NCBI RefSeq assembly: GCF_002027545.1
Contig: NZ_MXAN01000004.1
Location: forward strand, 27,528 to 91,527
Source: Moraxella lacunata
Lineage (GTDB): Bacteria > Pseudomonadota > Gammaproteobacteria > Pseudomonadales > Moraxellaceae
DNA: 64,000 nucleotides
Direction: 5' to 3'
Shown piece after piece: positions 7,217 through 16,254 of the stretch. Positions within the stretch are counted from its first letter, which is position 1. Each line of letters starts with the position of its first letter. Under the pieces are notes generated by a model, which saw nothing but the letters and a program-made list of their open reading frames with translations, had not been told where the DNA came from and did no database searches. The translations under genes and the position numbers were made by a program.

Positions 7217-7388
7217 AAATGTCCTTATTACCAATTAACGATGTTTTATTTCAATCTCAACTTAAAATTACAAATTATTGATTATTAGGCAATTGTTTTT
7301 GAGTTGTAGGGGCGAATCACATTCGCCCTTGATAAATCAATTACCCATATAAAATTGAGAATGGAGTGATGTTTTGGATAAATGTATA

Positions 7389-7591
7389 GGGCGTGTTGAA
7401 CATTGATAACATTTTTATAAAAATAAGATGAAAATTTGACAATTTTAATCAATTTTTGCATGAAAAATGGCTAAATCTTATTTTTCTTCGTCAAAAACTT
7501 GTCTGATAGAAGACTACAGCCTTTGTTTTTTCCTTGAAAAACGTGCGATTTTTCTCATTTTTCATTGCAAATACCAAAGTTCAACACGCCC
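7389..7591. mobile_element. 203-bp TA-flanked MITE-like element, copy in the pxp operon
   Basis: The ends GGGCGTGTTGAAC and GTTCAACACGCCC are perfect 13-bp inverted repeats, and TA borders the element on both sides (7387-7388 and 7592-7593). It carries no transposase. Nearly the same sequence occurs at 31616-31819 and, inverted, at 17185-17387. It fills most of the 410-bp gap between pxpA and the NRAMP-like gene. Next to it, at 7300-7330, is a short GTAGGGGCGAAT repeat. Confidence 0.85.
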
Positions 7592-7626
7592 TAGCAAGAG
7601 TAATTTATTCGCCCTTGCAAAACACA

Positions 7627-8388
7627 TTAAATGTTGGGTTTTGGGTTGTATTTAGGTGCAATACCAATGTCTTTTTCGAGCAAAGTTTGTTTGATTTTTT
7701 GGGCAAAGTCCAGGGCGTGCTTGCCATCGCCATGCAAACAAATGCTATCCACTTGCAAATTGATGACTGAGCCGTCCACCGCCACCACTTGCCCGTCTTG
7801 CACCATACGCACCACTTGATTGATGGCTTCATGGTCGTCTTCTATCAAAGCGTTGGGCAAGGTACGTGAAACCAGCGTGCCATCAGCATTATAACGCCTA
7901 TCGGCAAAGGCTTCACAGATGACCTTTAAGCCTACCTGTTTACCTGCATGGATAAGCTGACTGCCAGACAAGCCCATAAGGGCAAGGCTTGGGTCAAAAT
8001 CATACACCGCTTGGGCTATGGTCTTGGCAAGAGTAGGGTCGGTGCTGGCTTGGTTGTACAATGCCCCATGTGGCTTGACATAGCTTGGGGTAAGCCTCAT
8101 ATTTTGACAAACCGCCACAGTTGCCCCCAGTTGATAAAACAACAAAGAACGCACGTTATCAGCAGGTAGGGTGTGATTGGTACGCCCAAAATTGGCACGG
8201 TCGTCATAGCTTGGGTGTATGCCAATGCTTACGCCATTATCACGGGTAAAGGCAAGCGTTTGTGCCATGCACACCGCCCCACCTGCGTGTAATCCTGCAC
8301 AGATGTTTGCCGAGCTGATGATGTGCATGAGTGCTTCATCAAATTCAAATCCTTCTGCCACGTCTGCATTTAAATCAATCGTTGTCAT
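7627..8388 (-). CDS. pxpA: 5-oxoprolinase subunit A (LamB/YcsF family)
   Basis: A 253-residue cytoplasmic protein of the LamB/YcsF family. PxpA works with PxpB and PxpC in ATP-dependent opening of 5-oxoproline (pyroglutamate) to glutamate. The family signature is clear: IDLNADVAEGFEFDEALM at the start, ANICAGLHAGG near residues 26-37, GIHPSYDDRANFGR, VKPHGALYN in the middle and DSICLHGDG near the end. Length equals the family's. The ATG follows AGGAGAGAAT, and the gene begins 12 bases after pxpC, so it is translated from the same leftward message. Here the cluster also encodes biotin carboxylase and BCCP, so the substrate or mechanism could differ from that of E. coli PxpABC. Confidence 0.9.
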   Translation of the reverse strand: MTTIDLNADVAEGFEFDEALMHIISSANICAGLHAGGAVCMAQTLAFTRDNGVSIGIHPSYDDRANFGRTNHTLPADNVRSLLFYQLGATVAVCQNMRLTPSYVKPHGALYNQASTDPTLAKTIAQAVYDFDPSLALMGLSGSQLIHAGKQVGLKVICEAFADRRYNADGTLVSRTLPNALIEDDHEAINQVVRMVQDGQVVAVDGSVINLQVDSICLHGDGKHALDFAQKIKQTLLEKDIGIAPKYNPKPNI

Positions 8389-8400
8389 ATTCTCTCCTAG

Positions 8401-9327
8401 CTAATAAAATCGTTTTGCCATGCTTGCCACTTGGTGTAGATGGGCGTGATACGTTGCCATCTTTTGTAGGGCGGTGTCTGCATTCACATACACAAAGCGA
8501 ATTTGATTGCCAAACCGCACCTGAGCCAATCTGCCCAAATCTGCCCCAATGACCGCTCCAATCTTGGGATAACCACCTGTGGTCTGAGCGTCCGCCATCA
8601 GAACAATGGGCTTGCCATCGGGTGGTACTTGTATCATACCAAAGTCCACACCGTGCGAATTCATCTCAATTTTGCCAAAGATTAATGGCGTGCCATCTAA
8701 CCGATAGCCCATGCGATTGCTATTGGGTGATAATGTGTATATTTGTTCGCTAAATTCATCACGCCCTTGGATAATCTTGTCATATTCGCTACTTTTGATG
8801 ACATGAATGTCGGTCAATTTGTCAAATTGGTACAAATTCGCCACGCCCATCGAAGTCATCTCACACCCTGCACGATAAGGTAATTCATCGCCTGCCATCA
8901 CATAGCGACCAAGTCCGCCAAGGTGTGTCTTGACGTCGGTACTTGCCGAGCCTAGCTCGTGTGCCACATCAAATCCGCCTTGCACGCACAGATAGCCGTG
9001 CATACCATTTGTCATGCGTTTTAGGGTCAAAACCTGCCCCTGCTTGGCAAAATAACGATAGCCTGTAATGACACGCTTACCATCAAGCACACCGTCAAAA
9101 ATCGCCCCTGTCAGACAAAAAGTAGTATCTTTGGTAAACGTGGCGGTCAATCCACCAAGTGTGATTTCAAGGGCAGGCAGGCTTTTTTTATTGCCAAGCA
9201 AGGCATTGCCAAGCTGTAAAGACAAAGCATCCATCGCCCCACATCGTCCAATCCCAAGCCCTAAATAGCCTGTGCGTCCTATATCTTGGATGCTAGCAAT
9301 GGCAGATAATGTATTGATTTTTAACAT
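8401..9327 (-). CDS. pxpC: 5-oxoprolinase subunit C / biotin-dependent carboxyltransferase-like (KipA)
   Basis: A 308-residue protein of the KipA/AHS2 family, the same fold as the AHS2 domain of urea carboxylase. Visible signatures are SIQDIGRTGYLGLGIGRCGAMD at the N-terminus (continuous in the protein), GGFDVAHELGSASTD in the middle and the C-terminal MADAQTTGGYPKIGAV segment. With PxpB it forms the ATP-dependent half of 5-oxoprolinase. It lies nine bases after pxpB with its own site (AAGGATAAATC), in the order B-C-A common to these clusters. Annotators often call it a biotin-dependent carboxyltransferase; here that name may be apt because accC and accB homologues share the operon. Confidence 0.9.
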   Translation of the reverse strand: MLKINTLSAIASIQDIGRTGYLGLGIGRCGAMDALSLQLGNALLGNKKSLPALEITLGGLTATFTKDTTFCLTGAIFDGVLDGKRVITGYRYFAKQGQVLTLKRMTNGMHGYLCVQGGFDVAHELGSASTDVKTHLGGLGRYVMAGDELPYRAGCEMTSMGVANLYQFDKLTDIHVIKSSEYDKIIQGRDEFSEQIYTLSPNSNRMGYRLDGTPLIFGKIEMNSHGVDFGMIQVPPDGKPIVLMADAQTTGGYPKIGAVIGADLGRLAQVRFGNQIRFVYVNADTALQKMATYHAHLHQVASMAKRFY

Positions 9328-9336
9328 GATTTATCC

Positions 9337-10029
9337 TTATGCCAAAATGTCCGTTGCCACAAAACGCAAGGTATCGCCTGCTTGTAGTAGCGTTGGGGGG
9401 TTGTTTGTTTTGTCAAAAAGTGGCAAATCCGTCCGCCCCAAAAGTTGCCAACCCCCAGGCGATTCAAAAGGATAAATGCCCGTCTGAGCCCCACCAATAC
9501 CCACCGAGCCTTGCGGGACTTTGGTGCGGGGTTTGGCGTGGCGTGGCAGGTGTAGCTCATCAGGCAGCCCCCCAAGATAAGGAAAGCCTGCCTGAAAGCC
9601 AATAAAATACACGGTATAAAGCGGTGCGGTATGGCGTGCCACAAGCTCATCAATGCTCATGCCCAGCACTTTTGCACTGTCCGCCAAGTCCGCCCCATAT
9701 TCTCCGCCATAGACGACAGGAATGTCCACGTGCTTGCCATCTATGCCATCAAAACTGCCTGATGAGCCAACAAAATCATCGGTAATCTCGTTTAGCAGTT
9801 TTTGATAAATGGCAAGATTGCTTGGATTTTGATAAAGTACATCTTTATCCAAATACACCGTCAAGGCGTTCATGCCAACCACCGTCTCACTTACAGGCAA
9901 ATCGGTGCAAGCGTTCAGATGGTGGGACAATGCCCAGCATAGTTTTTGTTTGTCAAGGCTGATTTGCCCACCCAAAAATAGCACAAAGGTGCTTTCTGAT
10001 GAGCTTATCCATTGGGTGTTTATATCCAT
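9337..10029 (-). CDS. pxpB: 5-oxoprolinase subunit B (KipI family)
   Basis: A 230-residue KipI/AHS1-family protein, matching the AHS1 domain of urea carboxylase and E. coli PxpB (about 218 residues). Characteristic motifs are VVYGGEYGADLA, the FIGFQAGFPYLGGLP segment and GSVGIGGAQTGIYP followed by PGGWQLLGRT. ATG at 10029 is preferred; a longer frame from a TTG at 10086 would overlap the end of the biotin carboxylase gene by 41 bases. The gene lies between the biotin carboxylase gene (stop 10046) and pxpC (start 9327), all leftward and tightly spaced. Confidence 0.9.
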   Translation of the reverse strand: MDINTQWISSSESTFVLFLGGQISLDKQKLCWALSHHLNACTDLPVSETVVGMNALTVYLDKDVLYQNPSNLAIYQKLLNEITDDFVGSSGSFDGIDGKHVDIPVVYGGEYGADLADSAKVLGMSIDELVARHTAPLYTVYFIGFQAGFPYLGGLPDELHLPRHAKPRTKVPQGSVGIGGAQTGIYPFESPGGWQLLGRTDLPLFDKTNNPPTLLQAGDTLRFVATDILA

Positions 10030-10045
10030 AAGTTGCCTAAATTGT

Positions 10046-11428
10046 CTAATTTTTGTGATTGGGCTGATTGTTTTGATAATTGTCAAGCCAATGGGTTAGA
10101 TAATGAATACTCACGCCACCTTTGATAAAGCTGTCATCATCAAACATCGCTTGATGTAGGGCTTTGTTGGTTTGCACACCTTGAATGTCAAGCTCGGTTA
10201 GGGCGGATTTCATCTTGGCAATGGCAAGCTCTCTTGTGGGTGCGTGAATACATAGCTTGCCAATCAAGCTGTCATAATAGGCAGGGATTTTGTAGCCTGT
10301 ATAAAGATGGCTGTCCACTCGTGTGCCATAGCCTGCGGGCAGATGACAGTAGCTTACCGTTCCTGCCGATGGCATAAGTGTGAACGGATGTTCGGCATTG
10401 ATACGGCATTCAAAGGCGTGTCCTGTCAGTTGTATGTCGTCTTGGGTGAATTGTAAGGGGTAGCCTTCTGCCACTCGGATTTGTTCGGCGATAAGGTTTA
10501 CGCCTGTTACAAGCTCGGTAACAGGGTGTTCCACCTGAATGCGGGTGTTCATCTCAATAAAGAAAAATTCCCCATTTTCATACAAAAATTCAAACGTCCC
10601 CACCCCACGATAGCCCATATCAAGGCACGCCTTGACACACGCTTGTCCGATTTTGGCACGCTCGTCATCGCTGATAAAGGGAGCAGGGGCTTCTTCGATG
10701 ACTTTCTGATGACGGCGTTGCATGGAGCAGTCTCGCTCGCCCAGATGAATGGCGTTGCCGTGCGTGTCTGAGATGACTTGAATTTCAATGTGGCGTGGGT
10801 TTTTTAGGTATCGCTCCATATAAACCACAGGATTACCAAAGGCACTCATTGCTTCTTTTTTGGTCATGGCGACCGCAGACAATAGCTCGTCCATACTCTC
10901 AACGACTCTCATGCCACGACCACCGCCACCGCCAGCGGCTTTGATGATGACAGGTAGTCCCACATCTTGGGCGATTTTGATGATTTGTTCGTCATCATCA
11001 GGCAACGCCCCATCAGAGCCTGGCACGCACGGTACGCCTGAGGCTATCATGGTGTTTTTGGCGGCGACTTTATCGCCCATCATGCGGATATTTTGGGCGG
11101 TAGGGCCAATAAACACAAACCCCTGCTCGCTGACAAATTCGGCAAAATCGGCATTTTCGCTCAAAAACCCATAACCAGGATGAATGGCGTCCACCCCCAA
11201 AAGCTCGGCTGCCGATACGATGGCACGCTGGTTTAGATAGCTGTCTTTGGGCAGATGACTGCCAATACACACCGTCTCATCAGCAAGACGGGCAGGCAAG
11301 CTGTCCTTGTCGGCAGTAGAATGCACAAGCACCGATGTAATGCCAAGCTCACGGCAAGCACGGATAATTCTTAGGGCAATCTCGCCACGGTTGGCGATGA
11401 GAATTTTTTTGAAGGGAGTTGGGTTCAT
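10046..11428 (-). CDS. accC: Biotin carboxylase (AccC-like) in the pxp operon
   Basis: A 460-residue biotin carboxylase: N-terminal [20 protein letters not shown]-grasp domain with the glycine-rich loop GGGGGRGM near residue 165, the [11 protein letters not shown] segment, and the active-site [14 protein letters not shown]. It uses ATP and bicarbonate to carboxylate biotin on a BCCP. ATG at 11428 follows AAGGACAGTCC. Because it sits between a BCCP gene and pxpB/pxpC rather than near accA/accD, it may serve a pathway-specific carboxylase with the four-domain layout of urea carboxylase. It could also be the cell's only AccC and be shared with fatty acid synthesis; the rest of the genome would decide. 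Confidence 0.88.
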   Translation of the reverse strand: MNPTPFKKILIANRGEIALRIIRACRELGITSVLVHSTADKDSLPARLADETVCIGSHLPKDSYLNQRAIVSAAELLGVDAIHPGYGFLSENADFAEFVSEQGFVFIGPTAQNIRMMGDKVAAKNTMIASGVPCVPGSDGALPDDDEQIIKIAQDVGLPVIIKAAGGGGGRGMRVVESMDELLSAVAMTKKEAMSAFGNPVVYMERYLKNPRHIEIQVISDTHGNAIHLGERDCSMQRRHQKVIEEAPAPFISDDERAKIGQACVKACLDMGYRGVGTFEFLYENGEFFFIEMNTRIQVEHPVTELVTGVNLIAEQIRVAEGYPLQFTQDDIQLTGHAFECRINAEHPFTLMPSAGTVSYCHLPAGYGTRVDSHLYTGYKIPAYYDSLIGKLCIHAPTRELAIAKMKSALTELDIQGVQTNKALHQAMFDDDSFIKGGVSIHYLTHWLDNYQNNQPNHKN

Positions 11429-11444
11429 GGACTGTCCTTGTTGT

Positions 11445-11897
11445 CTATTTGTTATCGATGACAAACAATGGTGCATCATATTCCACCATGTCGCCTTCTT
11501 CTACCAAAATCTCAGCCACCACGCCATCGGTGTCCGCCTTGACTTCGTGCATGATTTTCATCGCTTCTACAATACACAAGGTGTCGCCTGCCTTGATGGT
11601 GTCGCCCACTTCCACAAAATTTGGGCTATCGGGGGCGGATTTGCGATAAAATGTCCCCAGCATGGGCGATGTGATGGTGTGTTTGGCACTTGGATTGTCG
11701 GGTGTTTGAGTGGCTCTGGTGGGGGCTGTGTCGGCTGTTGGCACAGGAGCGATGTGTCCAACAGGAGCAGGTGGCGTATCAGATGGGTATTTGGTAAGTT
11801 TGATGGTTTGTGTGCCGTCTTGGATTTCTAGCGAGTGAATTTGGGCGGTCTCGGTCAGCTTGATAAGGCGGGCTAAGTTGTCAAAATCGATGTTCAT
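11445..11897 (-). CDS. accB: Biotin carboxyl carrier protein (BCCP)
   Basis: A 150-residue AccB-type protein: N-terminal [16 protein letters not shown] oligomerisation segment, a Pro/Ala/Thr linker, and a C-terminal biotinyl domain with EAMKIMHEV, in which Lys114 is the biotinylation site. ATG at 11897 follows AGGGACAATA. It is the first gene of the leftward operon accB-accC-pxpB-pxpC-pxpA. Its closest visible relative in the window is the lysine-less copy at the far end of the operon. Its assignment to the pxp system rather than fatty acid synthesis rests on gene order. Confidence 0.88.
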   Translation of the reverse strand: MNIDFDNLARLIKLTETAQIHSLEIQDGTQTIKLTKYPSDTPPAPVGHIAPVPTADTAPTRATQTPDNPSAKHTITSPMLGTFYRKSAPDSPNFVEVGDTIKAGDTLCIVEAMKIMHEVKADTDGVVAEILVEEGDMVEYDAPLFVIDNK

Positions 11898-12221
11898 TAT
11901 TGTCCCTAAAAATGTGTGGGTGGGACTGTGATTATAAAAAAGTTTTGCAAATTTGTCTAGACATTTTGATAGGTCATGCATGTGTTATAAATACAAGTAT
12001 TTGATTTTTATAAATATCTCGCTAAATGGGGCAAGTTTTTGACTGATGGTAGATGGGCAAACTTTTCACCCCTGACCTATCGGGAAGAGTGCCTAAACAA
12101 CACCATTTTATTCAACCTATCTCAAAAATACTTCACTTTTTATTCTGTATAAACTATGTTATCTTATTTATCTATATTTTATATCTTTGTTGATTGATAG
12201 TTTTTTTATTTGAGAATAAAC
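11898..12221. promoter_or_regulatory. Divergent intergenic region, pxp operon / NRAMP-like gene
   Basis: About 320 bases separate the leftward BCCP gene from the rightward NRAMP-like gene. Promoters for both must lie here. The DNA is AT-rich near both ends and I see no gene or convincing named binding site in it. Confidence 0.5.
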
Positions 12222-13493
12222 ATGACAACAGCCGAACAAAGCACATCGCCACAGACCAACACACAAACACAAAAACTCACTTGGAGGGCCTTCGGACCAG
12301 GCATTCTTATGGCGTCCGCCGCCATTGGTGGTTCGCACCTTGTATCGTCCACCCAAGCTGGGGCATTATACGGTTGGCAACTTGCCATTATGATTGTGCT
12401 TGCCAACTTTTTTAAATACCCCTTTTACCGCTTTGGTACAGAATACGCCTACAAAACAGGCGACAGCCTTGTGGTAGGTTATGCCAAAAAATCCAAAGCC
12501 TATCTTTGGGCATTTTTTGGCTTATCTGTTGTGTCAGGTGTGATAACCACAGGGGCAGTCGCCCTGCTCTGTGCGACCATTTTGGGCTTTATTTTGCCCT
12601 TTGAGCTAAATCCACTTGTTCTATCCATCATCGTGATGACGGTCTCATGGGGGCTACTCATTGCAGGGCATTATAAGGTTTTGGATAACATCTCAAAGTG
12701 GATTATCCTAGCATTGACGGTTGCCACCATTGCAGCGGTTATTATCGCAGGTATGTCGCCCAAAGAAGTCACCTCTGATTTTGTGCCGATGTCGCCTTGG
12801 AATTTGGCGTCTTTGGGCTTTATCATCGCTCTGATGGGCTGGATGCCTGCTCCGCTTGAATTCTCGGTCATCACATCCGTCTGGACATCCAAAAAAATCC
12901 GCACCGACCGCACCAGCCATTTTCAAGGCGTGGTAGATTTTAATGTGGGTTATTTTACATCGGCGATTTTGGCGTTATTTTTCTTGACGCTTGGCGTGTT
13001 TGTGCAATACGGCACGGGCGAAGAGATTGCCACCAAAGGCGGTGCTTATATCGGTCAGCTTGTACATATGTACACAGAGACCATTGGCAACTGGTCAAAA
13101 ATTCTCGTGGCATTCATCGCCTTTTTGTGTATGTTTGGCACGGTTATCACCAGTGCAGACGGCTATGGGCGTACCAACGCCGAGAGTCTGTCGCTCGTCA
13201 AAACAGGCACGACCGAGCTTACCGAAAAATACGTCATGCGTTGGACAACTACTATGGTCATTGGTGGATTTATCTTGATTAACGTGTTTGCAGGGCAAAT
13301 GGCAAGCCTGCTCAAATTTGCGATGATTAGCTCATTTGTCTCCGCTCCGATTTTTGCTTATCTGAACTATTCTTTGGCAAAATCTGAAAACCTACTCACC
13401 CCAAAAATGAACATCTATGCCTTGCTTGGCATTGCCTTTTTGGCAGGGTTTGCAGGCTTGTTTTTGTTACAGTTTTTTGGGATTATTGGCTAA
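12222..13493 (+). CDS. NRAMP-like membrane transporter, second paralogue
   Basis: A 423-residue polytopic protein. A TTG at 12210 is in frame, but the ATG at 12222 fits better. TM1 carries FGPGILMASAAIGGSHL in place of the canonical DPGN region, and TM6 reads GWMPAPLEFS where metal-transporting NRAMPs have MPH. The sequence is clearly paralogous to the gene at 39419-40645 (shared STQAGALYGWQLA and LANFFKYPF blocks) and more distantly to the pxp-linked one at 6035. It is divergent from the pxp operon. The substrate cannot be inferred; loss of both metal-ligand motifs argues against classical Mn/Fe uptake. A strong terminator follows. Confidence 0.8.
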   Translation: MTTAEQSTSPQTNTQTQKLTWRAFGPGILMASAAIGGSHLVSSTQAGALYGWQLAIMIVLANFFKYPFYRFGTEYAYKTGDSLVVGYAKKSKAYLWAFFGLSVVSGVITTGAVALLCATILGFILPFELNPLVLSIIVMTVSWGLLIAGHYKVLDNISKWIILALTVATIAAVIIAGMSPKEVTSDFVPMSPWNLASLGFIIALMGWMPAPLEFSVITSVWTSKKIRTDRTSHFQGVVDFNVGYFTSAILALFFLTLGVFVQYGTGEEIATKGGAYIGQLVHMYTETIGNWSKILVAFIAFLCMFGTVITSADGYGRTNAESLSLVKTGTTELTEKYVMRWTTTMVIGGFILINVFAGQMASLLKFAMISSFVSAPIFAYLNYSLAKSENLLTPKMNIYALLGIAFLAGFAGLFLLQFFGIIG

Positions 13494-13517
13494 AAACTTG
13501 AATAAAAACAAAAACAT

Positions 13518-13547
13518 CAAAAAGGGCGACATCAATCGCCCTTTTTT
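13518..13547 (+). terminator. Intrinsic terminator
   Basis: AAAAAGGGCGA and TCGCCCTTTTTT form a stem with a six-base loop and a T-run, 25 bases after the NRAMP-like stop. Confidence 0.9.
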
Positions 13548-13575
13548 GTATACTTAATTCATATCAAAGCCATAC

Positions 13576-13658
13576 AAAAACCGTTCGCCCTGAGCTTGTC
13601 GAAGGGTGAAGTGGTTTTCCGTTATGGGCAGGCATGGCTCACCACGAACGGAAAAACC
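13576..13658. repeat. Dispersed ~80-bp repeat with CGTTCGCCCTGAGC core
   Basis: The segment starts ACCGTTCGCCCTGAGC and contains GGCAGGCATGGCTCACCAC followed by GAACGGAAAA. An inverted, diverged copy is at 34670-34747. It contains arms that can pair (CCGTTCG with CGAACGG). The remaining DNA to 13803 holds another short palindromic repeat (AAGCACGCCCCTACAA) and no gene. Confidence 0.65.
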
Positions 13659-13803
13659 TTTGTTGTGTTTTGAATAGAATTTACTATATAATCATTTAAC
13701 TTCAAAATACACCAACGGGCGTGGAAAGCACGCCCCTACAAGGGTATTTTTAAAATTAGCATTGGTGCAAATTGGGGTTAATTCGCCAGATGACCACCCT
13801 ACT

Positions 13804-15399
13804 CTATTCCGTGCCAAATTCCTTACGTTTATTGGCAAAAAATCTGTCAAGCCTATCCATCGCATCTTCTAAATCTATCAAATTGGGCAAAAATACCACC
13901 CTAAAATGGTCAGGCTTATCCCAATTAAAGCCCGTGCCTTGCACCATCAACACTTTTTCTTGGATAAGCAAATCCATCATAAAATTCATATCATTTTCAA
14001 TGGGATAGACATCTGTATCAATCTTGGCAAAGCAATAAAACGCCCCTTGTGGTTTGGTACAGCTAATGCCCTTAATGGCATTTAGGCGAGAGACTGCCAT
14101 TTCACGTTGTTTGTACAGCCGCCCTGTTGGTGCGGTCAGGGCTTGCATGGACTGATAACCGCCCATTGCCGTCTGTATGGCGTATTGGGCAGGCACGTTG
14201 GCACACAGTCGCATACTGGCAAGCATGGTCAAGCCTTCAATAAAGTCGCCAGCGTGGTCTTTTTTGCCCGACAGCATGACCCAGCCCGAGCGATAACCTG
14301 CAATGCGGTGCGATTTTGACAAGCCATTAAACGTCAAAACCAGCGTCTTATCGGTAATCGTACACATGGGCGTATGCACGGCATCATCGTACAAAATACG
14401 GTCATAAATCTCGTCCGCCATGATAACCAAGCCATGTTTTACCGCCAAATCGGCAATCTTTTGCAAGATTTCCTTGCTATATAACGCCCCTGTGGGGTTG
14501 TTGGGGTTGATGATGACAATGGCTTTGGTTTTGTCGGTGATTTTGCTCTCAATGTCCGCCAAATCAGGGTGCCAGTTGTCTTCTTCCACACAGCCATAAT
14601 GCACCGCCCTGCCCCCAGCTAGGTTGGCAGACGCTGTCCAAAGCGGATAGTCAGGCATGGGAATCAGTACTTCATCGCCGTCATCAAGCAAGGCTTGCAA
14701 AGTCATGACAATCAGCTCGGACACGCCATTACCAATATACACATCATTGACATCGGTTGCCGACAGCAGTCCTTTGGCTTGATAATATTGCAAAATCGCC
14801 TTACGAGCCGAAAAAATCCCCTTAGAATCGGAGTAGCCAGACGCATTATGCAAGTTCATCGCCACATCTTGCACAATCTCATCAGGGGGCAACAGCCCAA
14901 AGGGTTCAGGATTGCCAATATTGAGCTTGATGATACGCTGACCTTCGGCTTCCATGCGGTTGGCGGTTTGCAAAAGTTCACCACGAATGTCATAGCAGAC
15001 GTTGGCAAGTTTGGCGGATTTTTTTAAAGGCTTCATGAGGGCTACCTTGTGAGAATGATTGTGTGAATTTGATAAATTGTCTTGTAAATCAATCTCTTGA
15101 AAATCAATCTCTTGACTGGCGTTATTGGCGGTTGGATTTGCCGATACGTTGCCTGTCAAAAGATAGTTTTCGGTCGTGCCTAGCACTTGGGCGACAATGG
15201 GGAGCTTGCTACTTGTGATGCCATTTTTGTCGCATTCCCAATTGGCAATCGCCCCACGACTGACGGACGCACCGTGGGCGTTTAACTTATCGGCTAGGGT
15301 TTGGGCGGATAATCCTAAGGATTTGCGGAGCTGTTTTAGGCGTTCGCCCTGCGTGGTGGGCGTATTTGGTGGGTGGGTGTTGGTGGTCATGGCGGTCAT
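13804..15399 (-). CDS. alaA: HTH domain fused to AlaA-type aminotransferase
   Basis: A 531-residue fusion. Residues of about 15-85 form an XRE-type helix-turn-helix domain (GERLKQLRKSLGLSAQTLAD, then VSRGAIANWEC). A linker of about 50 residues with repeated QEID units follows, then a full class I aminotransferase close to E. coli AlaA (glutamate-pyruvate transaminase). It includes NIGNPEPFG, PNNPTGALYS, the PLP-lysine motif FNGLSKSHRIAGYRSGW and a complete C-terminus. AlaA makes alanine from pyruvate and glutamate. The HTH suggests direct DNA binding, perhaps self-regulation. The start is uncertain (ATG at 15399 or 15390, no strong Shine-Dalgarno). It stands alone in a leftward unit. Confidence 0.85.
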   Translation of the reverse strand: MTAMTTNTHPPNTPTTQGERLKQLRKSLGLSAQTLADKLNAHGASVSRGAIANWECDKNGITSSKLPIVAQVLGTTENYLLTGNVSANPTANNASQEIDFQEIDLQDNLSNSHNHSHKVALMKPLKKSAKLANVCYDIRGELLQTANRMEAEGQRIIKLNIGNPEPFGLLPPDEIVQDVAMNLHNASGYSDSKGIFSARKAILQYYQAKGLLSATDVNDVYIGNGVSELIVMTLQALLDDGDEVLIPMPDYPLWTASANLAGGRAVHYGCVEEDNWHPDLADIESKITDKTKAIVIINPNNPTGALYSKEILQKIADLAVKHGLVIMADEIYDRILYDDAVHTPMCTITDKTLVLTFNGLSKSHRIAGYRSGWVMLSGKKDHAGDFIEGLTMLASMRLCANVPAQYAIQTAMGGYQSMQALTAPTGRLYKQREMAVSRLNAIKGISCTKPQGAFYCFAKIDTDVYPIENDMNFMMDLLIQEKVLMVQGTGFNWDKPDHFRVVFLPNLIDLEDAMDRLDRFFANKRKEFGTE

Positions 15400-15457
15400 T
15401 GCAAGTAAAAGTTGCAATTATCATACGCCTGTTTGGGGGATTTTGCAAGCGATTTTG

Positions 15458-15667
15458 TTATATGTCCAAAAATCCCCTTAAATTACTACTAATAACAAAG
15501 CCAAGCAATCCAAAAGCACTTAAAATAATTTCATCTTTGGTGTGTTTTGGGTGTTTCATGTTTGGCATGACAAAAAATGTCTTTGTTCTAATTGCATATT
15601 TTATTACCCCTATAACAAAGATAATAAAGCAAATAAATTGGATATAAGGAAGTAATTTTAGCCACAT
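15458..15667 (-). CDS. Small two-span membrane protein
   Basis: A 69-residue hypothetical protein with two hydrophobic stretches, PYIQFICFIIFVIGVIKYAI near the N-terminus and IILSAFGLLGFVISSNL near the C-terminus, separated by a basic loop (MPNMKHPKHTK). ATG at 15667 follows AAAGGTAGCAT, a reasonable ribosome binding site. It lies upstream of, and in the same direction as, the HTH-aminotransferase gene (59-base gap). No family is recognised. Confidence 0.5.
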   Translation of the reverse strand: MWLKLLPYIQFICFIIFVIGVIKYAIRTKTFFVMPNMKHPKHTKDEIILSAFGLLGFVISSNLRGFLDI

Positions 15668-15798
15668 ATGCTACCTTTTGTGTTTATTTTCATTATACCC
15701 CAAGCCCTACCCTTTTACCACCAAAAAGCCGTTACAAAAAGCCAATTTGCCACCGTGTCAAATTATGCTACACTTGCATTTTTGATTAGGAAACATTT

Positions 15799-16221
15799 AT
15801 GCTATCTGACAACACCCTAACCCCCGATGAAATCGCCCAATTAACCGAACAAGACTGGCAAAACCGCCTAAGCGATGATGAATATCATGTTTTGCGTGAA
15901 AAAGGCACCGAGCGAGCTTTTACTGGTCTTTATACCGATGTGTTTGATAAGGGCGTGTATCGCTGTAAGGGCTGTAATGCCAAGCTGTTTGACAGCGATA
16001 ACAAATACCACTCAGGCTGTGGCTGGCCAAGTTTTGACAAAACAATCAGTGATACCGCCCTGACCGAGACGCTTGATTTGTCGCACGGCATGAGACGTAT
16101 TGAAGTGACTTGTACCAATTGTGGTGGACATTTGGGACACGTTTTTCCAGACGGACCAAGAGAGACCACAGGCATGAGATATTGCATTAACTCAGCGTCC
16201 ATTCACCTTGAAAATCAATAA
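15799..16221 (+). CDS. msrB: Peptide-methionine (R)-S-oxide reductase
   Basis: A 140-residue MsrB that repairs R-methionine sulfoxide in oxidised proteins using thioredoxin. It has the two zinc-binding CxxC pairs (YRCKGCN and VTCTNCGG), the GWPSF segment, the GHVFPDGP motif and the catalytic cysteine in RYCINSAS. Length is normal for a stand-alone cytoplasmic MsrB. It is followed after 33 bases by a glutathione peroxidase gene in the same direction, so the two probably form an oxidative-damage operon. Confidence 0.95.
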   Translation: MLSDNTLTPDEIAQLTEQDWQNRLSDDEYHVLREKGTERAFTGLYTDVFDKGVYRCKGCNAKLFDSDNKYHSGCGWPSFDKTISDTALTETLDLSHGMRRIEVTCTNCGGHLGHVFPDGPRETTGMRYCINSASIHLENQ

Positions 16222-16254
16222 TTTGTTATAATTATCAATAATTTAGGAAAATCT

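Noticed and set aside
7467-7655. 62-codon open frame inside the element at 7.4 kb
   Set aside because: It lies within a repeated mobile element and is not kept in frame in the copy at 31.6 kb.
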